Shown: positions 37,723-51,543 of the stretch, piece by piece
Numbering within the stretch: the stretch's first letter is position 1
Layout: every line of letters starts with the position of its first letter
Source: Dichetophora obliterata
Taxonomy: Eukaryota; Arthropoda; Insecta; Diptera; Sciomyzidae
NCBI GenBank assembly: GCA_963920525.1
Contig: OY986438.1
Span: 216,931,396-216,995,395 of the forward strand
Length of the DNA stretch: 64,000 nucleotides
Reading direction: 5' to 3'
Translations under genes and position numbers: made by a program
The notes under the pieces: model-generated
What the model saw: the letters and a program-made list of their open reading frames with translations, nothing else
The model's database searches: none
Told to the model about the DNA's origin: nothing

Positions 37723-40700
37723 ACTAAGATTCTTGAAAAAAAATCAAAATCCAGAAAAGTTTTTTCTGAATATGCAGTCTTGTGTATATATGTATTAGAA
37801 ACAATTTGGTGTATAAATCGTCCTTGTAGGATGTATGGTTTGCGAGTTATGACGGAAAAAGCACATGTTTTTGGCCAGCTTCCACTCCAAAAAGTGTTCT
37901 ACAACTCCTAACTACAAGAGATAGAGCAAACGGCATTTGGACAAAGGAGTATCCCTTCTTAAGGACGAGGACCTGGTGCTCATTTTAATGCATGAATCGT
38001 CCTTATCTGATATGTAGTTTTTATTTTAGAAAATAAATAAAAAAAATAAAAATTGACAAAAAAGGGCACATGAAATTAACATGAAATCTAATTTTTAAAA
38101 TTATTTTAAGGATACAGTCTTGTGGGCAGTAGCTTAAGGAACATTTTGATGCATAAATCGTCCTTTTATGATGTATGGTTTAGAAGTTATGGCTAAAAAA
38201 TCAAAAAAATCGCAAAAAACCACGTCAAAAACTATGATTCATGTAAAAAATTTTAACTAAGATTCTTGAAAAAAAATCAAAATCCAGAAAACTTTTTTCT
38301 GAATATGCAGTCTTGTGTATATATGTATTAGAAACAATTTGGTGTGTAAATCGTCCTTGTAGGATGTATGGTTTGCGAGTTATGACGGAAAAAGCACATG
38401 TTTTTGGCCAGCTTCCACTCCAAAAAGTGTTCTACAACTCCTTAACTACAAGAGATAGAGCAAAATGCATTTGGACAAAGGAGTATCCCTTCTTAAGGAC
38501 GAGGACCTGGTGCTCATTTTAATGCATGAATCGTCCTTATCTGATATGTAGTTTTTATTTTAGAAAATAAATAAAAAAAATAAAAATTGACAAAAAAGGG
38601 CACATGAAATTAACATGAAATCTAATTTTTAAAATTATTTTAAGGATACAGTCTTGTGGGCAGTAGCTTAAGGAACATTTTGATGCATAAATCGTCCTTT
38701 TATGATGTATGGTTTAGAAGTTATGGCTAAAAAATCAAAAAAATCGCAAAAAACCACGTCAAAAACTATGATTCATGTAAAAAATTTTAACTAAGATTCT
38801 TGAAAAAAAAATCAAATTCCAGAAAACTTTTTTCTGAATATGCAGTCTTGTGTATATATGTATTAGAAACAATTTGGTGTATAAATCGTCCTTGTAGGAT
38901 GTATGGTTTGCGAGTTATGACGGAAAAAGCACATGTTTTTGGCCAGCTTCCACTCCAAAAAGTGTTCTACAACTCCTAACTACAAGAGATAGAGCAAACG
39001 GCATTTGGACAAAGGAGTATCCCTTCTTAAACGAGGACCTGGTGCTCATTTTAATGCATGAATCGTCCTTATCTGATATGTAGTTTTTATTTTAGAAAAT
39101 AAATAAAAAAAATAAAAATTGACAAAAAAGGGCACATGAAATTAACATGAAATCTAATTTTTAAAATTATTTTAAGGATACAGTCTCGTGGGCAGTAGCT
39201 TAAGGAACATTTTGATGCATAAATCGTCCTTTTATGATGTATGGTTTAGAAGTTATGGCTAAAAAATCAAAAAAATCGCAAAAAACCACGTCAAAAACTA
39301 TGATTCATGTAAAAAATTTTAACTAAGATTCTTGAAAAAAAATCAAAATCCAGAAAAGTTTTTTCTGAATATGCAGTCTTGTGTATATATGTATTAGAAA
39401 CAATTTGGTGTATAAATCGTCCTTGTAGGATGTATGGTTTGCGAGTTATGACGGAAAAAGCACATGTTTTTGGCCAGCTTCCACTCCAAAAAGTGTTCTA
39501 CAACTCCTAACTACAAGAGATAGAGCAAACGGCATTTGGACAAAGGAGTATCCCTTCTTAAGGACGAGGACCTGGTGCTCATTTTAATGCATGAATCGTC
39601 CTTATCTGATATGTAGTTTTTATTTTAGAAAATAAATAAAAAAAATAAAAATTGACAAAAAAGGGCACATGAAATTAACATGAAATCTAATTTTTAAAAT
39701 TATTTTAAGGATACAGTCTTGTGGGCAGTAGCTTAAGGAACATTTTGATGCATAAATCGTCCTTTTATGATGTATGGTTTAGAAGTTATGGCTAAAAAAT
39801 CAAAAAAATCGCAAAAAACCACGTCAAAAACTATGATTCATGTAAAAAATTTTAACTAAGATTCTTGAAAAAAAATCAAAATCCAGAAAACTTTTTTCTG
39901 AATATGCAGTCTTGTGTATATATGTATTAGAAACAATTTGGTGTGTAAATCGTCCTTGTAGGATGTATGGTTTGCGAGTTATGACGGAAAAAGCACATGT
40001 TTTTGGCCAGCTTCCACTCCAAAAAGTGTTCTACAACTCCTTAACTACAAGAGATAGAGCAAAATGCATTTGGACAAAGGAGTATCCCTTCTTAAGGACG
40101 AGGACCTGGTGCTCATTTTAATGCATGAATCGTCCTTATCTGATATGTAGTTTTTATTTTAGAAAATAAATAAAAATAATAAAAATTGACAAAAAAGGGC
40201 ACATGAAATTAACATGAAATCTAATTTTTAAAATTATTTTAAGGATACAGTCTTGTGGGCAGTAGCTTAAGGAACATTTTGATGCATAAATCGTCCTTTT
40301 ATGATGTATGGTTTAGAAGTTATGGCTAAAAAATCAAAAAAATCGCAAAAAACCACGTCAAAAACTATGATTCATGTAAAAAATTTTAACTAAGATTCTT
40401 GAAAAAAAAATCAAATTCCAGAAAAGTTTTTTCTGAATATGCAGTCTTGTGTATATATGTATTAGAAACAATTTGGTGTATAAATCGTCCTTGTAGGATG
40501 TATGGTTTGCGAGTTATGACGGAAAAAGCACATGTTTTTGGCCAGCTTCCACTCCAAAAAGTGTTCTACAACTCCTAACTACAAGAGATAGAGCAAACGG
40601 CATTTGGACAAAGGAGTATCCCTTCTTAAGGACGAGGACCTGGTGCTCATTTTAATGCATGAATCGTCCTTATCTGATATGTAGTTTTTATTTTAGAAAA

Positions 40701-40922
40701 TAAATAAAAAAAATAAAAATTGACAAAAAAGGGCACATGAAATTAACATGAAATCTAATTTTTAAAATTATTTTAAGGATACAGTCTTGTGGGCAGTAGC
40801 TTAAGGAACATTTTGATGCATAAATCGTCCTTTTATGATGTATGGTTTAGAAGTTATGGCTAAAAAATCAAAAAAATCGCAAAAAACCACGTCAAAAACT
40901 ATGATTCATGTAAAAAATTTTA
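37723..40922. repeat. Three-monomer module doubled in copy 2
   Basis: First module 37723-39321 (units 37723, 38256, 38790), second 39322-40922 (39322, 39855, 40389). Both have the order G-loop unit, 534-bp GTGTGTAA unit, A9 CAAATTCC unit. The second module has the AAAAATAATAAA variant and the G at the loop position of its A9 unit, as in copy 1, so it is the direct counterpart of 12575-14174. The first module has private changes: a GG deletion at 39030/39031 and CAGTCTCGTG near 39182. The 1,599-bp difference changes the copy offset from 25,148 to 26,747. Confidence 0.88.
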
Positions 40923-43900
40923 ACTAAGATTCTTGAAAAAAAATCAAAATCCAGAAAACTTTTTTCTGAATATGCAGTCTTGTGTATATATGTATTAGAA
41001 ACAATTTGGTGTATAAATCGTCCTTGTAGGATGTATGGTTTGCGAGTTATGACGAAAAAAGCACATGTTTTTGGCCAGCTTCCACTCCAAAAAGTGTTCT
41101 ACAACTCCTAACTACAAGAGATAGAGCAAACGGCATTTGGACAAAGGAGTATCCCTTCTTAAGGACGAGGACCTGGTGCTCATTTTAATGCATGAATCGT
41201 CCTTATCTGATATGTAGTTTTTATTTTAGAAAATAAATAAAAAAAATAAAAATTGACAAAAAAGGGCACATGAAATTAACATGAAATCTAATTTTTAAAA
41301 TTATTTTAAGGATACAGTCTTGTGGGCAGTAGCTTAAGGAACATTTTGATGCATAAATCGTCCTTTTATGATGTATGGTTTAGAAGTTATGGCTAAAAAA
41401 TCAAAAAAATCGCAAAAAACCACGTCAAAAACTATGATTCATGTAAAAAATTTTAACTAAGATTCTTGAAAAAAAATCAAAATCCAGAAAACTTTTTTCT
41501 GAATATGCAGTCTTGTGTATATATGTATTAGAAACAATTTGGTGTATAAATCGTCCTTGTAGGATGTATGGTTTGCGAGTTATGACGGAAAAAGCACATG
41601 TTTTTGGCCAGCTTCCACTCCAAAAAGTGTTCTACAACTCCTAACTACAAGAGATAGAGCAAACGGCATTTGGACAAAGGAGTATCCCTTCTTAAGGACG
41701 AGGACCTGGTGCTCATTTTAATGCATGAATCGTCCTTATCTGATATGTAGTTTTTATTTTAGAAAATAAATAAAAAAAATAAAAATTGACAAAAAAGGGC
41801 ACATGAAATTAACATGAAATCTAATTTTTAAAATTATTTTAAGGATACAGTCTTGTGGGCAGTAGCTTAAGGAACATTTTGATGCATAAATCGTCCTTTT
41901 ATGATGTATGGTTTAGAAGTTATGGCTAAAAAATCAAAAAAATCGCAAAAAACCACGTCAAAAACTATGATTCATGTAAAAAATTTTAACTAAGATTCTT
42001 GAAAAAAAATCAAAATCCAGAAAAGTTTTTTCTGAATATGCAGTCTTGTGTATATATGTATTAGAAACAATTTGGTGTATAAATCGTCCTTGTAGGATGT
42101 ATGGTTTGCGAGTTATGACGGAAAAAGCACATGTTTTTGGCCAGCTTCCACTCCAAAAAGTGTTCTACAACTCCTAACTACAAGAGATAGAGCAAACGGC
42201 ATTTGGACAAAGGAGTATCCCTTCTTAAGGACGAGGACCTGGTGCTCATTTTAATGCATGAATCGTCCTTATCTGATATGTAGTTTTTATTTTAGAAAAT
42301 AAATAAAAAAAATAAAAATTGACAAAAAAGGGCACATGAAATTAACATGAAATCTAATTTTTAAAATTATTTTAAGGATACAGTCTTGTGGGCAGTAGCT
42401 TAAGGAACATTTTGATGCATAAATCGTCCTTTTATGATGTATGGTTTAGAAGTTATGGCTAAAAAATCAAAAAAATCGCAAAAAACCACGTCAAAAACTA
42501 TGATTCATGTAAAAAATTTTAACTAAGATTCTTGAAAAAAAATCAAAATCCAGAAAACTTTTTTCTGAATATGCAGTCTTGTGTATATATGTATTAGAAA
42601 CAATTTGGTGTATAAATCGTCCTTGTAGGATGTATGGTTTGCGAGTTATGACGGAAAAAGCACATGTTTTTGGCCAGCTTCCACTCCAAAAAGTGTTCTA
42701 CAACTCCTAACTACAAGAGATAGAGCAAACGGCATTTGGACAAAGGAGTATCCCTTCTTAAGGACGAGGACCTGGTGCTCATTTTAATGCATGAATCGTC
42801 CTTATCTGATATGTAGTTTTTATTTTAGAAAATAAATAAAAAAAATAAAAATTGACAAAAAAGGGCACATGAAATTAACATGAAATCTAATTTTTAAAAT
42901 TATTTTAAGGATACAGTCTTGTGGGCAGTAGCTTAAGGAACATTTTGATGCATAAATCGTCCTTTTATGATGTATGGTTTAGAAGTTATGGCTAAAAAAT
43001 CAAAAAAATCGCAAAAAACCACGTCAAAAACTATGATTCATGTAAAAAATTTTAACTAAGATTCTTGAAAAAAAATCAAAATCCAGAAAACTTTTTTCTG
43101 AATATGCAGTCTTGTGTATATATGTATTAGAAACAATTTGGTGTATAAATCGTCCTTGTAGGATGTATGGTTTGCGAGTTATGACGGAAAAAGCACATGT
43201 TTTTGGCCAGCTTCCACTCCAAAAAGTGTTCTACAACTCCTAACTACAAGAGATAGAGCAAACGGCATTTGGACAAAGGAGTATCCCTTCTTAAGGACGA
43301 GGACCTGGTGCTCATTTTAATGCATGAATCGTCCTTATCTGATATGTAGTTTTTATTTTAGAAAATAAATAAAAAAAATAAAAATTGACAAAAAAGGGCA
43401 CATGAAATTAACATGAAATCTAATTTTTAAAATTATTTTAAGGATACAGTCTTGTGGGCAGTAGCTTAAGGAACATTTTGATGCATAAATCGTCCTTTTA
43501 TGATGTATGGTTTAGAAGTTATGGCTAAAAAATCAAAAAAATCGCAAAAAACCACGTCAAAAACTATGATTCATGTAAAAAATTTTAACTAAGATTCTTG
43601 AAAAAAAATCAAAATCCAGAAAACTTTTTTCTGAATATGCAGTCTTGTGTATATATGTATTAGAAACAATTTGGTGTATAAATCGTCCTTGTAGGATGTA
43701 TGGTTTGCGAGTTATGACGGAAAAAGCACATGTTTTTGGCCAGCTTCCACTCCAAAAAGTGTTCTACAACTCCTAACTACAAGAGATAGAGCAAACGGCA
43801 TTTGGACAAAGGAGTATCCCTTCTTAAGGACGAGGACCTGGTGCTCATTTTAATGCATGAATCGTCCTTATCTGATATGTAGTTTTTATTTTAGAAAATA

Positions 43901-44653
43901 AATAAAAAAAATAAAAATTGACAAAAAAGGGCACATGAAATTAACATGAAATCTAATTTTTAAAATTATTTTAAGGATACAGTCTTGTGGGCAGTAGCTT
44001 AAGGAACATTTTGATGCATAAATCGTCCTTTTATGATGTATGGTTTAGAAGTTATGGCTAAAAAATCAAAAAAATCGCAAAAAACCACGTCAAAAACTAT
44101 GATTCATGTAAAAAATTTTAACTAAGATTCTTGAAAAAAAATCAAAATCCAGAAAACTTTTTTCTGAATATGCAGTCTTGTGTATATATGTATTAGAAAC
44201 AATTTGGTGTATAAATCGTCCTTGTAGGATGTATGGTTTGCGAGTTATGACGAAAAAAGCACATGTTTTTGGCCAGCTTCCACTCCAAAAAGTGTTCTAC
44301 AACTCCTAACTACAAGAGATAGAGCAAACGGCATTTGGACAAAGGAGTATCCCTTCTTAAGGACGAGGACCTGGTGCTCATTTTAATGCATGAATCGTCC
44401 TTATCTGATATGTAGTTTTTATTTTAGAAAATAAATAAAAAAAATAAAAATTGACAAAAAAGGGCACATGAAATTAACATGAAATCTAATTTTTAAAATT
44501 ATTTTAAGGATACAGTCTTGTGGGCAGTAGCTTAAGGAACATTTTGATGCATAAATCGTCCTTTTATGATGTATGGTTTAGAAGTTATGGCTAAAAAATC
44601 AAAAAAATCGCAAAAAACCACGTCAAAAACTATGATTCATGTAAAAAATTTTA

Positions 44654-47600
44654 ACTAAGATTCTTGAAAAAAAATCAAATTCCAGAAAACTTTTTTCTGA
44701 ATATGCAGTCTTGTGTATATATGTATTAGAAACAATTTGGTGTATAAATCGTCCTTGTAGGATGTATGGTTTGCGAGTTATGACGGAAAAAGCACATGTT
44801 TTTGGCCAGCTTCCACTCCAAAAAGTGTTCTACAACTCCTAACTACAAGAGATAGAGCAAACGGCATTTGGACAAAGGAGTATCCCTTCTTAAGGACGAG
44901 GACCTGGTGCTCATTTTAATGCATGAATCGTCCTTATCTGATATGTAGTTTTTATTTTAGAAAATAAATAAAAAAATTAAAATTGACAAAAAAGGGCACA
45001 TGAAATTAACATGAAATCTAATTTTTAAAATTATTTTAAGGATACAGTCTTGTGGGCAGTAGCTTAAGGAACATTTTGATGCATAAATCGTCCTTTTATG
45101 ATGTATGGTTTAGAAGTTATGGCTAAAAAATCAAAAAAATCGCAAAAAACCACGTCAAAAACTATGATTCATGTAAAAAATTTTAACTAAGATTCTTGAA
45201 AAAAAATCAAATTCCAGAAAACTTTTTTCTGAATATGCAGTCTTGTGTATATATGTATTAGAAACAATTTGGTGTATAAATCGTCCTTGTAGGATGTATG
45301 GTTTGCGAGTTATGACGGAAAAAGCACATGTTTTTGGCCAGCTTCCACTCCAAAAAGTGTTCTACAACTCCTAACTACAAGAGATAGAGCAAACGGCATT
45401 TGGACAAAGGAGTATCCCTTCTTAAGGACGAGGACCTGGTGCTCATTTTAATGCATGAATCGTCCTTATCTGATATGTAGTTTTTATTTTAGAAAATAAA
45501 TAAAAAAAATAAAAATTGACAAAAAAGGGCACATGAAATTAACATGAAATCTAATTTTTAAAATTATTTTAAGGATACAGTCTTGTGGGCAGTAGCTTAA
45601 GGAACATTTTGATGCATAAATCGTCCTTTTATGATGTATGGTTTAGAAGTTATGGCTAAAAAATCAAAAAAATCGCAAAAAACCACGTCAAAAACTATGA
45701 TTCATGTAAAAAATTTTAACTAAGATTCTTGAAAAAAAATCACATTCCAGAAAACTTTTTTCCGAATTTGCAGTCTTGTGTATATATGTATTAGAAACAA
45801 TTTGGTGTATAAATCGTCCTTGTAGGATGTATGGTTTGCGAGTTATGACGAAAAAAGCACATGTTTTTGGCCAGCTTCCACTCCAAAAAGTGTTCTACAA
45901 CTCCTAACTACAAGAGATAGAGCAAACGGCATTTGGACAAAGGAGTATCCCTTCTTAAGGACGAGGACCTGGTGCTCATTTTAATGCATGAATCGTCCTT
46001 ATCTGATATGTAGTTTTTATTTTAGAAAATAAATAAAAAAAATAAAAATTGACAAAAAAGGGCACATGAAATTAACATGAAATCTAATTTTTAAAATTAT
46101 TTTAAGGATACAGTCTTGTGGGCAGTAGCTTAAGGAACATTTTGATGCATAAATCGTCCTTTTATGATGTATGGTTTAGAAGTTATGGCTAAAAAATCAA
46201 AAAAATCGCAAAAAACCACGTCAAAAACTATGATTCATGTAAAAAATTTTAACTAAGATTCTTGAAAAAAAATCAAAATCCAGAAAACTTTTTTCTGAAT
46301 ATGCAGTCTTGTGTAAATATGTATTAGAAACAATTTGGTGTATAAATCGTCCTTGTAGGATGTATGGTTTGCGAGTTATGACGGAAAAAGCACATGTTTT
46401 TGGCCAGCTTCCACTCCAAAAAGTGTTCTACAACTCCTAACTACAAGAGATAGAGCAAACGGCATTTGGACAAAGGAGTATCCCTTCTTAAGGACGAGGA
46501 CCTGGTGCTCATTTTAATGCATGAATCGTCCTTATCTGATATGTAGTTTTTATTTTAGAAAATAAATAAAAAAAATAAAAATTGACAAAAAAGGGCACAT
46601 GAAATTAACATGAAATCTAATTTTTAAAATTATTTTAAGGATACAGTCTTGTGGGCAGTAGCTTAAGGAACATTTTGATGCATAAATCGTCCTTTTATGA
46701 TGTATGGTTTAGAAGTTATGGCTAAAAAATCAAAAAAATCGCAAAAAACCACGTCAAAAACTATGATTCATGTAAAAAATTTTAACTAAGATTCTTGAAA
46801 AAAAATCAAAATCCAGAAAACTTTTTTCTGAATATGCAGTCTTGTGTATATATGTATTAGAAACAATTTGGTGTATAAATCGTCCTTGTAGGATGTATGG
46901 TTTGCGAGTTATGACGGAAAAAGCACATGTTTTTGGCCAGCTTCCACTCCAAAAAGTGTTCTACAACTCCTAACTACAAGAGATAGAGCAAACGGCATTT
47001 GGACAAAGGAGTATCCCTTCTTAAGGACGAGGACCTGGTGCTCATTTTAATGCATGAATCGTCCTTATCTGATATGTAGTTTTTATTTTAGAAAATAAAT
47101 AAAAAAATTAAAATTGACAAAAAAGGGCACATGAAATTAACATGAAATCTAATTTTTAAAATTATTTTAAGGATACAGTCTTGTGGGCAGTAGCTTAAGG
47201 AACATTTTGATGCATAAATCGTCCTTTTATGATGTATGGTTTAGAAGTTATGGCTAAAAAATCAAAAAAATCGCAAAAAACCACGTCAAAAACTATGATT
47301 CATGTAAAAAATTTTAACTAAGATTCTTGAAAAAAAATCAAATTCCAGAAAACTTTTTTCTGAATATGCAGTCTTGTGTATATATGTATTAGAAACAATT
47401 TGGTGTATAAATCGTCCTTGTAGGATGTATGGTTTGCGAGTTATGACGGAAAAAGCACATGTTTTTGGCCAGCTTCCACTCCAAAAAGTGTTCTACAACT
47501 CCTAACTACAAGAGATAGAGCAAACGGCATTTGGACAAAGGAGTATCCCTTCTTAAGGACGAGGACCTGGTGCTCATTTTAATGCATGAATCGTCCTTAT

Positions 47601-48876
47601 CTGATATGTAGTTTTTATTTTAGAAAATAAATAAAAAAAATAAAAATTGACAAAAAAGGGCACATGAAATTAACATGAAATCTAATTTTTAAAATTATTT
47701 TAAGGATACAGTCTTGTGGGCAGTAGCTTAAGGAACATTTTGATGCATAAATCGTCCTTTTATGATGTATGGTTTAGAAGTTATGGCTAAAAAATCAAAA
47801 AAATCGCAAAAAACCACGTCAAAAACTATGATTCATGTAAAAAATTTTAACTAAGATTCTTGAAAAAAAATCACATTCCAGAAAACTTTTTTCCGAATTT
47901 GCAGTCTTGTGTATATATGTATTAGAAACAATTTGGTGTATAAATCGTCCTTGTAGGATGTATGGTTTGCGAGTTATGACGAAAAAAGCACATGTTTTTG
48001 GCCAGCTTCCACTCCAAAAAGTGTTCTACAACTCCTAACTACAAGAGATAGAGCAAACGGCATTTGGACAAAGGAGTATCCCTTCTTAAGGACGAGGACC
48101 TGGTGCTCATTTTAATGCATGAATCGTCCTTATCTGATATGTAGTTTTTATTTTAGAAAATAAATAAAAAAAATAAAAATTGACAAAAAAGGGCACATGA
48201 AATTAACATGAAATCTAATTTTTAAAATTATTTTAAGGATACAGTCTTGTGGGCAGTAGCTTAAGGAACATTTTGATGCATAAATCGTCCTTTTATGATG
48301 TATGGTTTAGAAGTTATGGCTAAAAAATCAAAAAAATCGCAAAAAACCACGTCAAAAACTATGATTCATGTAAAAAATTTTAACTAAGATTCTTGAAAAA
48401 AAATCAAAATCCAGAAAACTTTTTTCTGAATATGCAGTCTTGTGTAAATATGTATTAGAAACAATTTGGTGTATAAATCGTCCTTGTAGGATGTATGGTT
48501 TGCGAGTTATGACGGAAAAAGCACATGTTTTTGGCCAGCTTCCACTCCAAAAAGTGTTCTACAACTCCTAACTACAAGAGATAGAGCAAACGGCATTTGG
48601 ACAAAGGAGTATCCCTTCTTAAGGACGAGGACCTGGTGCTCATTTTAATGCATGAATCGTCCTTATCTGATATGTAGTTTTTATTTTAGAAAATAAATAA
48701 AAAAAATAAAAATTGACAAAAAAGGGCACATGAAATTAACATGAAATCTAATTTTTAAAATTATTTTAAGGATACAGTCTTGTGGGCAGTAGCTTAAGGA
48801 ACATTTTGATGCATTAGTCGTCCTCCATAATCGCAAAAAACCACGTCAAAAACTATGATTCATGTAAAAAATTTTA
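44654..48876. repeat. Four-monomer higher-order repeat in copy 2
   Basis: Units 44654, 45186, 45719, 46252 and again 46785, 47317, 47850, 48383 repeat the variant order of 17907-22129 at an offset of 26,747. It has the ordinary A at 44841 where copy 1 has T18094. Confidence 0.87.
48383..48876. repeat. Copy 2 version of the scarred 494-bp unit
   Basis: Identical scar (GCATTAGTCGTCCTCC at 48811), exactly 26,747 bp downstream of the one at 22064. It provides a precise anchor for the offset of the right-hand part of the large duplication. Confidence 0.88.
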
Positions 48877-51543
48877 ACTAAGATTCTTGAAAAAAAATCA
48901 AAATCCAGAAAAGTTTTTTCTGAATATGCAGTCTTGTGTATATATGTATTAGAAACAATTTGGTGTATAAATCGTCCTTGTAGGATGTATGGTTTGCGAG
49001 TTATGACGGAAAAAGCACATGTTTTTGGCCAGCTTCCACTCCAAAAAGTGTTCTACAACTCCTAACTACAAGAGATAGAGCAAACGGCATTTGGACAAAG
49101 GAGTATCCCTTCTTAAGGACGAGGACCTGGTGCTCATTTTAATGCATGAATCGTCCTTATCTGATATGTAGTTTTTATTTTAGAAAATAAATAAAAAAAA
49201 TAAAAATTGACAAAAAAGGGCACATGAAATTAACATGAAATCTAATTTTTAAAATTATTTTAAGGATACAGTCTTGTGGGCAGTAGCTTAAGGAACATTT
49301 TGATGCATAAATCGTCCTTTTATGATGTATGGTTTAGAAGTTATGGCTAAAAAATCAAAAAAATCGCAAAAAACCACGTCAAAAACTATGATTCATGTAA
49401 AAAATTTTAACTAAGATTCTTGAAAAAAAATCAAAATCCAGAAAACTTTTTTCTGAATATGCAGTCTTGTGTATATATGTATTAGAAACAATTTGGTGTA
49501 TAAATCGTCCTTGTAGGATGTAGGGTTTGGGAGTTATGACGGAAAAAGCACATGTTTTTGGCCAGCTTCCACTCCAAAAAGTGTTCTACAACTCCTAACT
49601 ACAAGAGATAGAGCAAACGGCATTTGGACAAAGGAGTATCCCTTCTTAAGGACGAGGACCTGGTGCTCATTTTAATGCATGAATCGTCCTTATCTGATAT
49701 GTAGTTTTTATTTTAGAAAATAAATAAAAAAAATAAAAATTGACAAAAAAGGGCACATGAAATTAACATGAAATCTAATTTTTAAAATTATTTTAAGGAT
49801 ACAGTCTTGTGGGCAGTAGCTTAAGGAACATTTTGATGCATAAATCGTCCTTTTATGATGTATGGTTTAGAAGTTATGGCTAAAAAATCAAAAAAATCGC
49901 AAAAAACCACGTCAAAAACTATGATTCATGTAAAAAATTTTAACTAAGATTCTTGAAAAAAAATCAAAATCCAGAAAACTTTTTTCTGAATATGCAGTCT
50001 TGTGTATATATGTATTAGAAACAATTTGGTGTATAAATCGTCCTTGTAGGATGTATGGTTTGCGAGTTATGACGGAAAAAGCACATGTTTTTGGCCAGCT
50101 TCCACTCCAAAAAGTGTTCTACAACTCCTAACTACAAGAGATAGAGCAAACGGCATTTGGACAAAGGAGTATCCCTTCTTAAGGACGAGGACCTGGTGCT
50201 CATTTTAATGCATGAATCGTCCTTATCTGATATGTAGTTTTTATTTTAGAAAATAAATAAAAAAAATAAAAATTGACAAAAAAGGGCACATGAAATTAAC
50301 ATGAAATCTAATTTTTAAAATTATTTTAAGGATACAGTCTTGTGGGCAGTAGCTTAAGGAACATTTTGATGCATAAATCGTCCTTTTATGATGTATGGTT
50401 TAGAAGTTATGGCTAAAAAATCAAAAAAATCGCAAAAAACCACGTCAAAAACTATGATTCATGTAAAAAATTTTAACTAAGATTCTTGAAAAAAAAATCA
50501 AAATCCAGAAAACTTTTTTCTGAATATGCAGTCTTGTGTATATATGTATTAGAAACAATTTGGTGTATAAATCGTCCTTGTAGGATGTATGGTTTGCGAG
50601 TTATGACGGAAAAAGCACATGTTTTTGGCCAGCTTCCACTCCAAAAAGTGTTCTACAACTCCTAACTACAAGAGATAGAGCAAACGGCATTTGGACAAAG
50701 GAGTATCCCTTCTTAAGGACGAGGACCTGGTGCTCATTTTAATGCATGAATCGTCCTTATCTGATATGTAGTTTTTATTTTAGAAAATAAATAAAAAAAA
50801 TAAAAATTGACAAAAAAGGGCACATGAAATTAACATGAAATCTAATTTTTAAAATTATTTTAAGGATACAGTCTTGTGGGCAGTAGCTTAAGGAACATTT
50901 TGATGCATAAATCGTCCTTTTATGATGTATGGTTTAGAAGTTATGGCTAAAAAATCAAAAAAATCGCAAAAAACCACGTCAAAAACTATGATTCATGTAA
51001 AAAATTTTAACTAAGATTCTTGAAAAAAAAATCAAAATCCAGAAAACTTTTTTCTGAATATGCAGTCTTGTGTATATATGTATTAGAAACAATTTGGTGT
51101 ATAAATCGTCCTTGTAGGATGTATGGTTTGCGAGTTATGACGGAAAAAGCACATGTTTTTGGCCAGCTTCCACTCCAAAAAGTGTTCTACAACTCCTAAC
51201 TACAAGAGATAGAGCAAACGGCATTTGGACAAAGGAGTATCCCTTCTTAAGGACGAGGACCTGGTGCTCATTTTAATGCATGAATCGTCCTTATCTGATA
51301 TGTAGTTTTTATTTTAGAAAATAAATAAAAAAAATAAAAATTGACAAAAAAGGGCACATGAAATTAACATGAAATCTAATTTTTAAAATTATTTTAAGGA
51401 TACAGTCTTGTGGGCAGTAGCTTAAGGAACATTTTGATGCATAAATCGTCCTTTTATGATGTATGGTTTAGAAGTTATGGCTAAAAAATCAAAAAAATCG
51501 CAAAAAACCACGTCAAAAACTATGATTCATGTAAAAAATTTTA

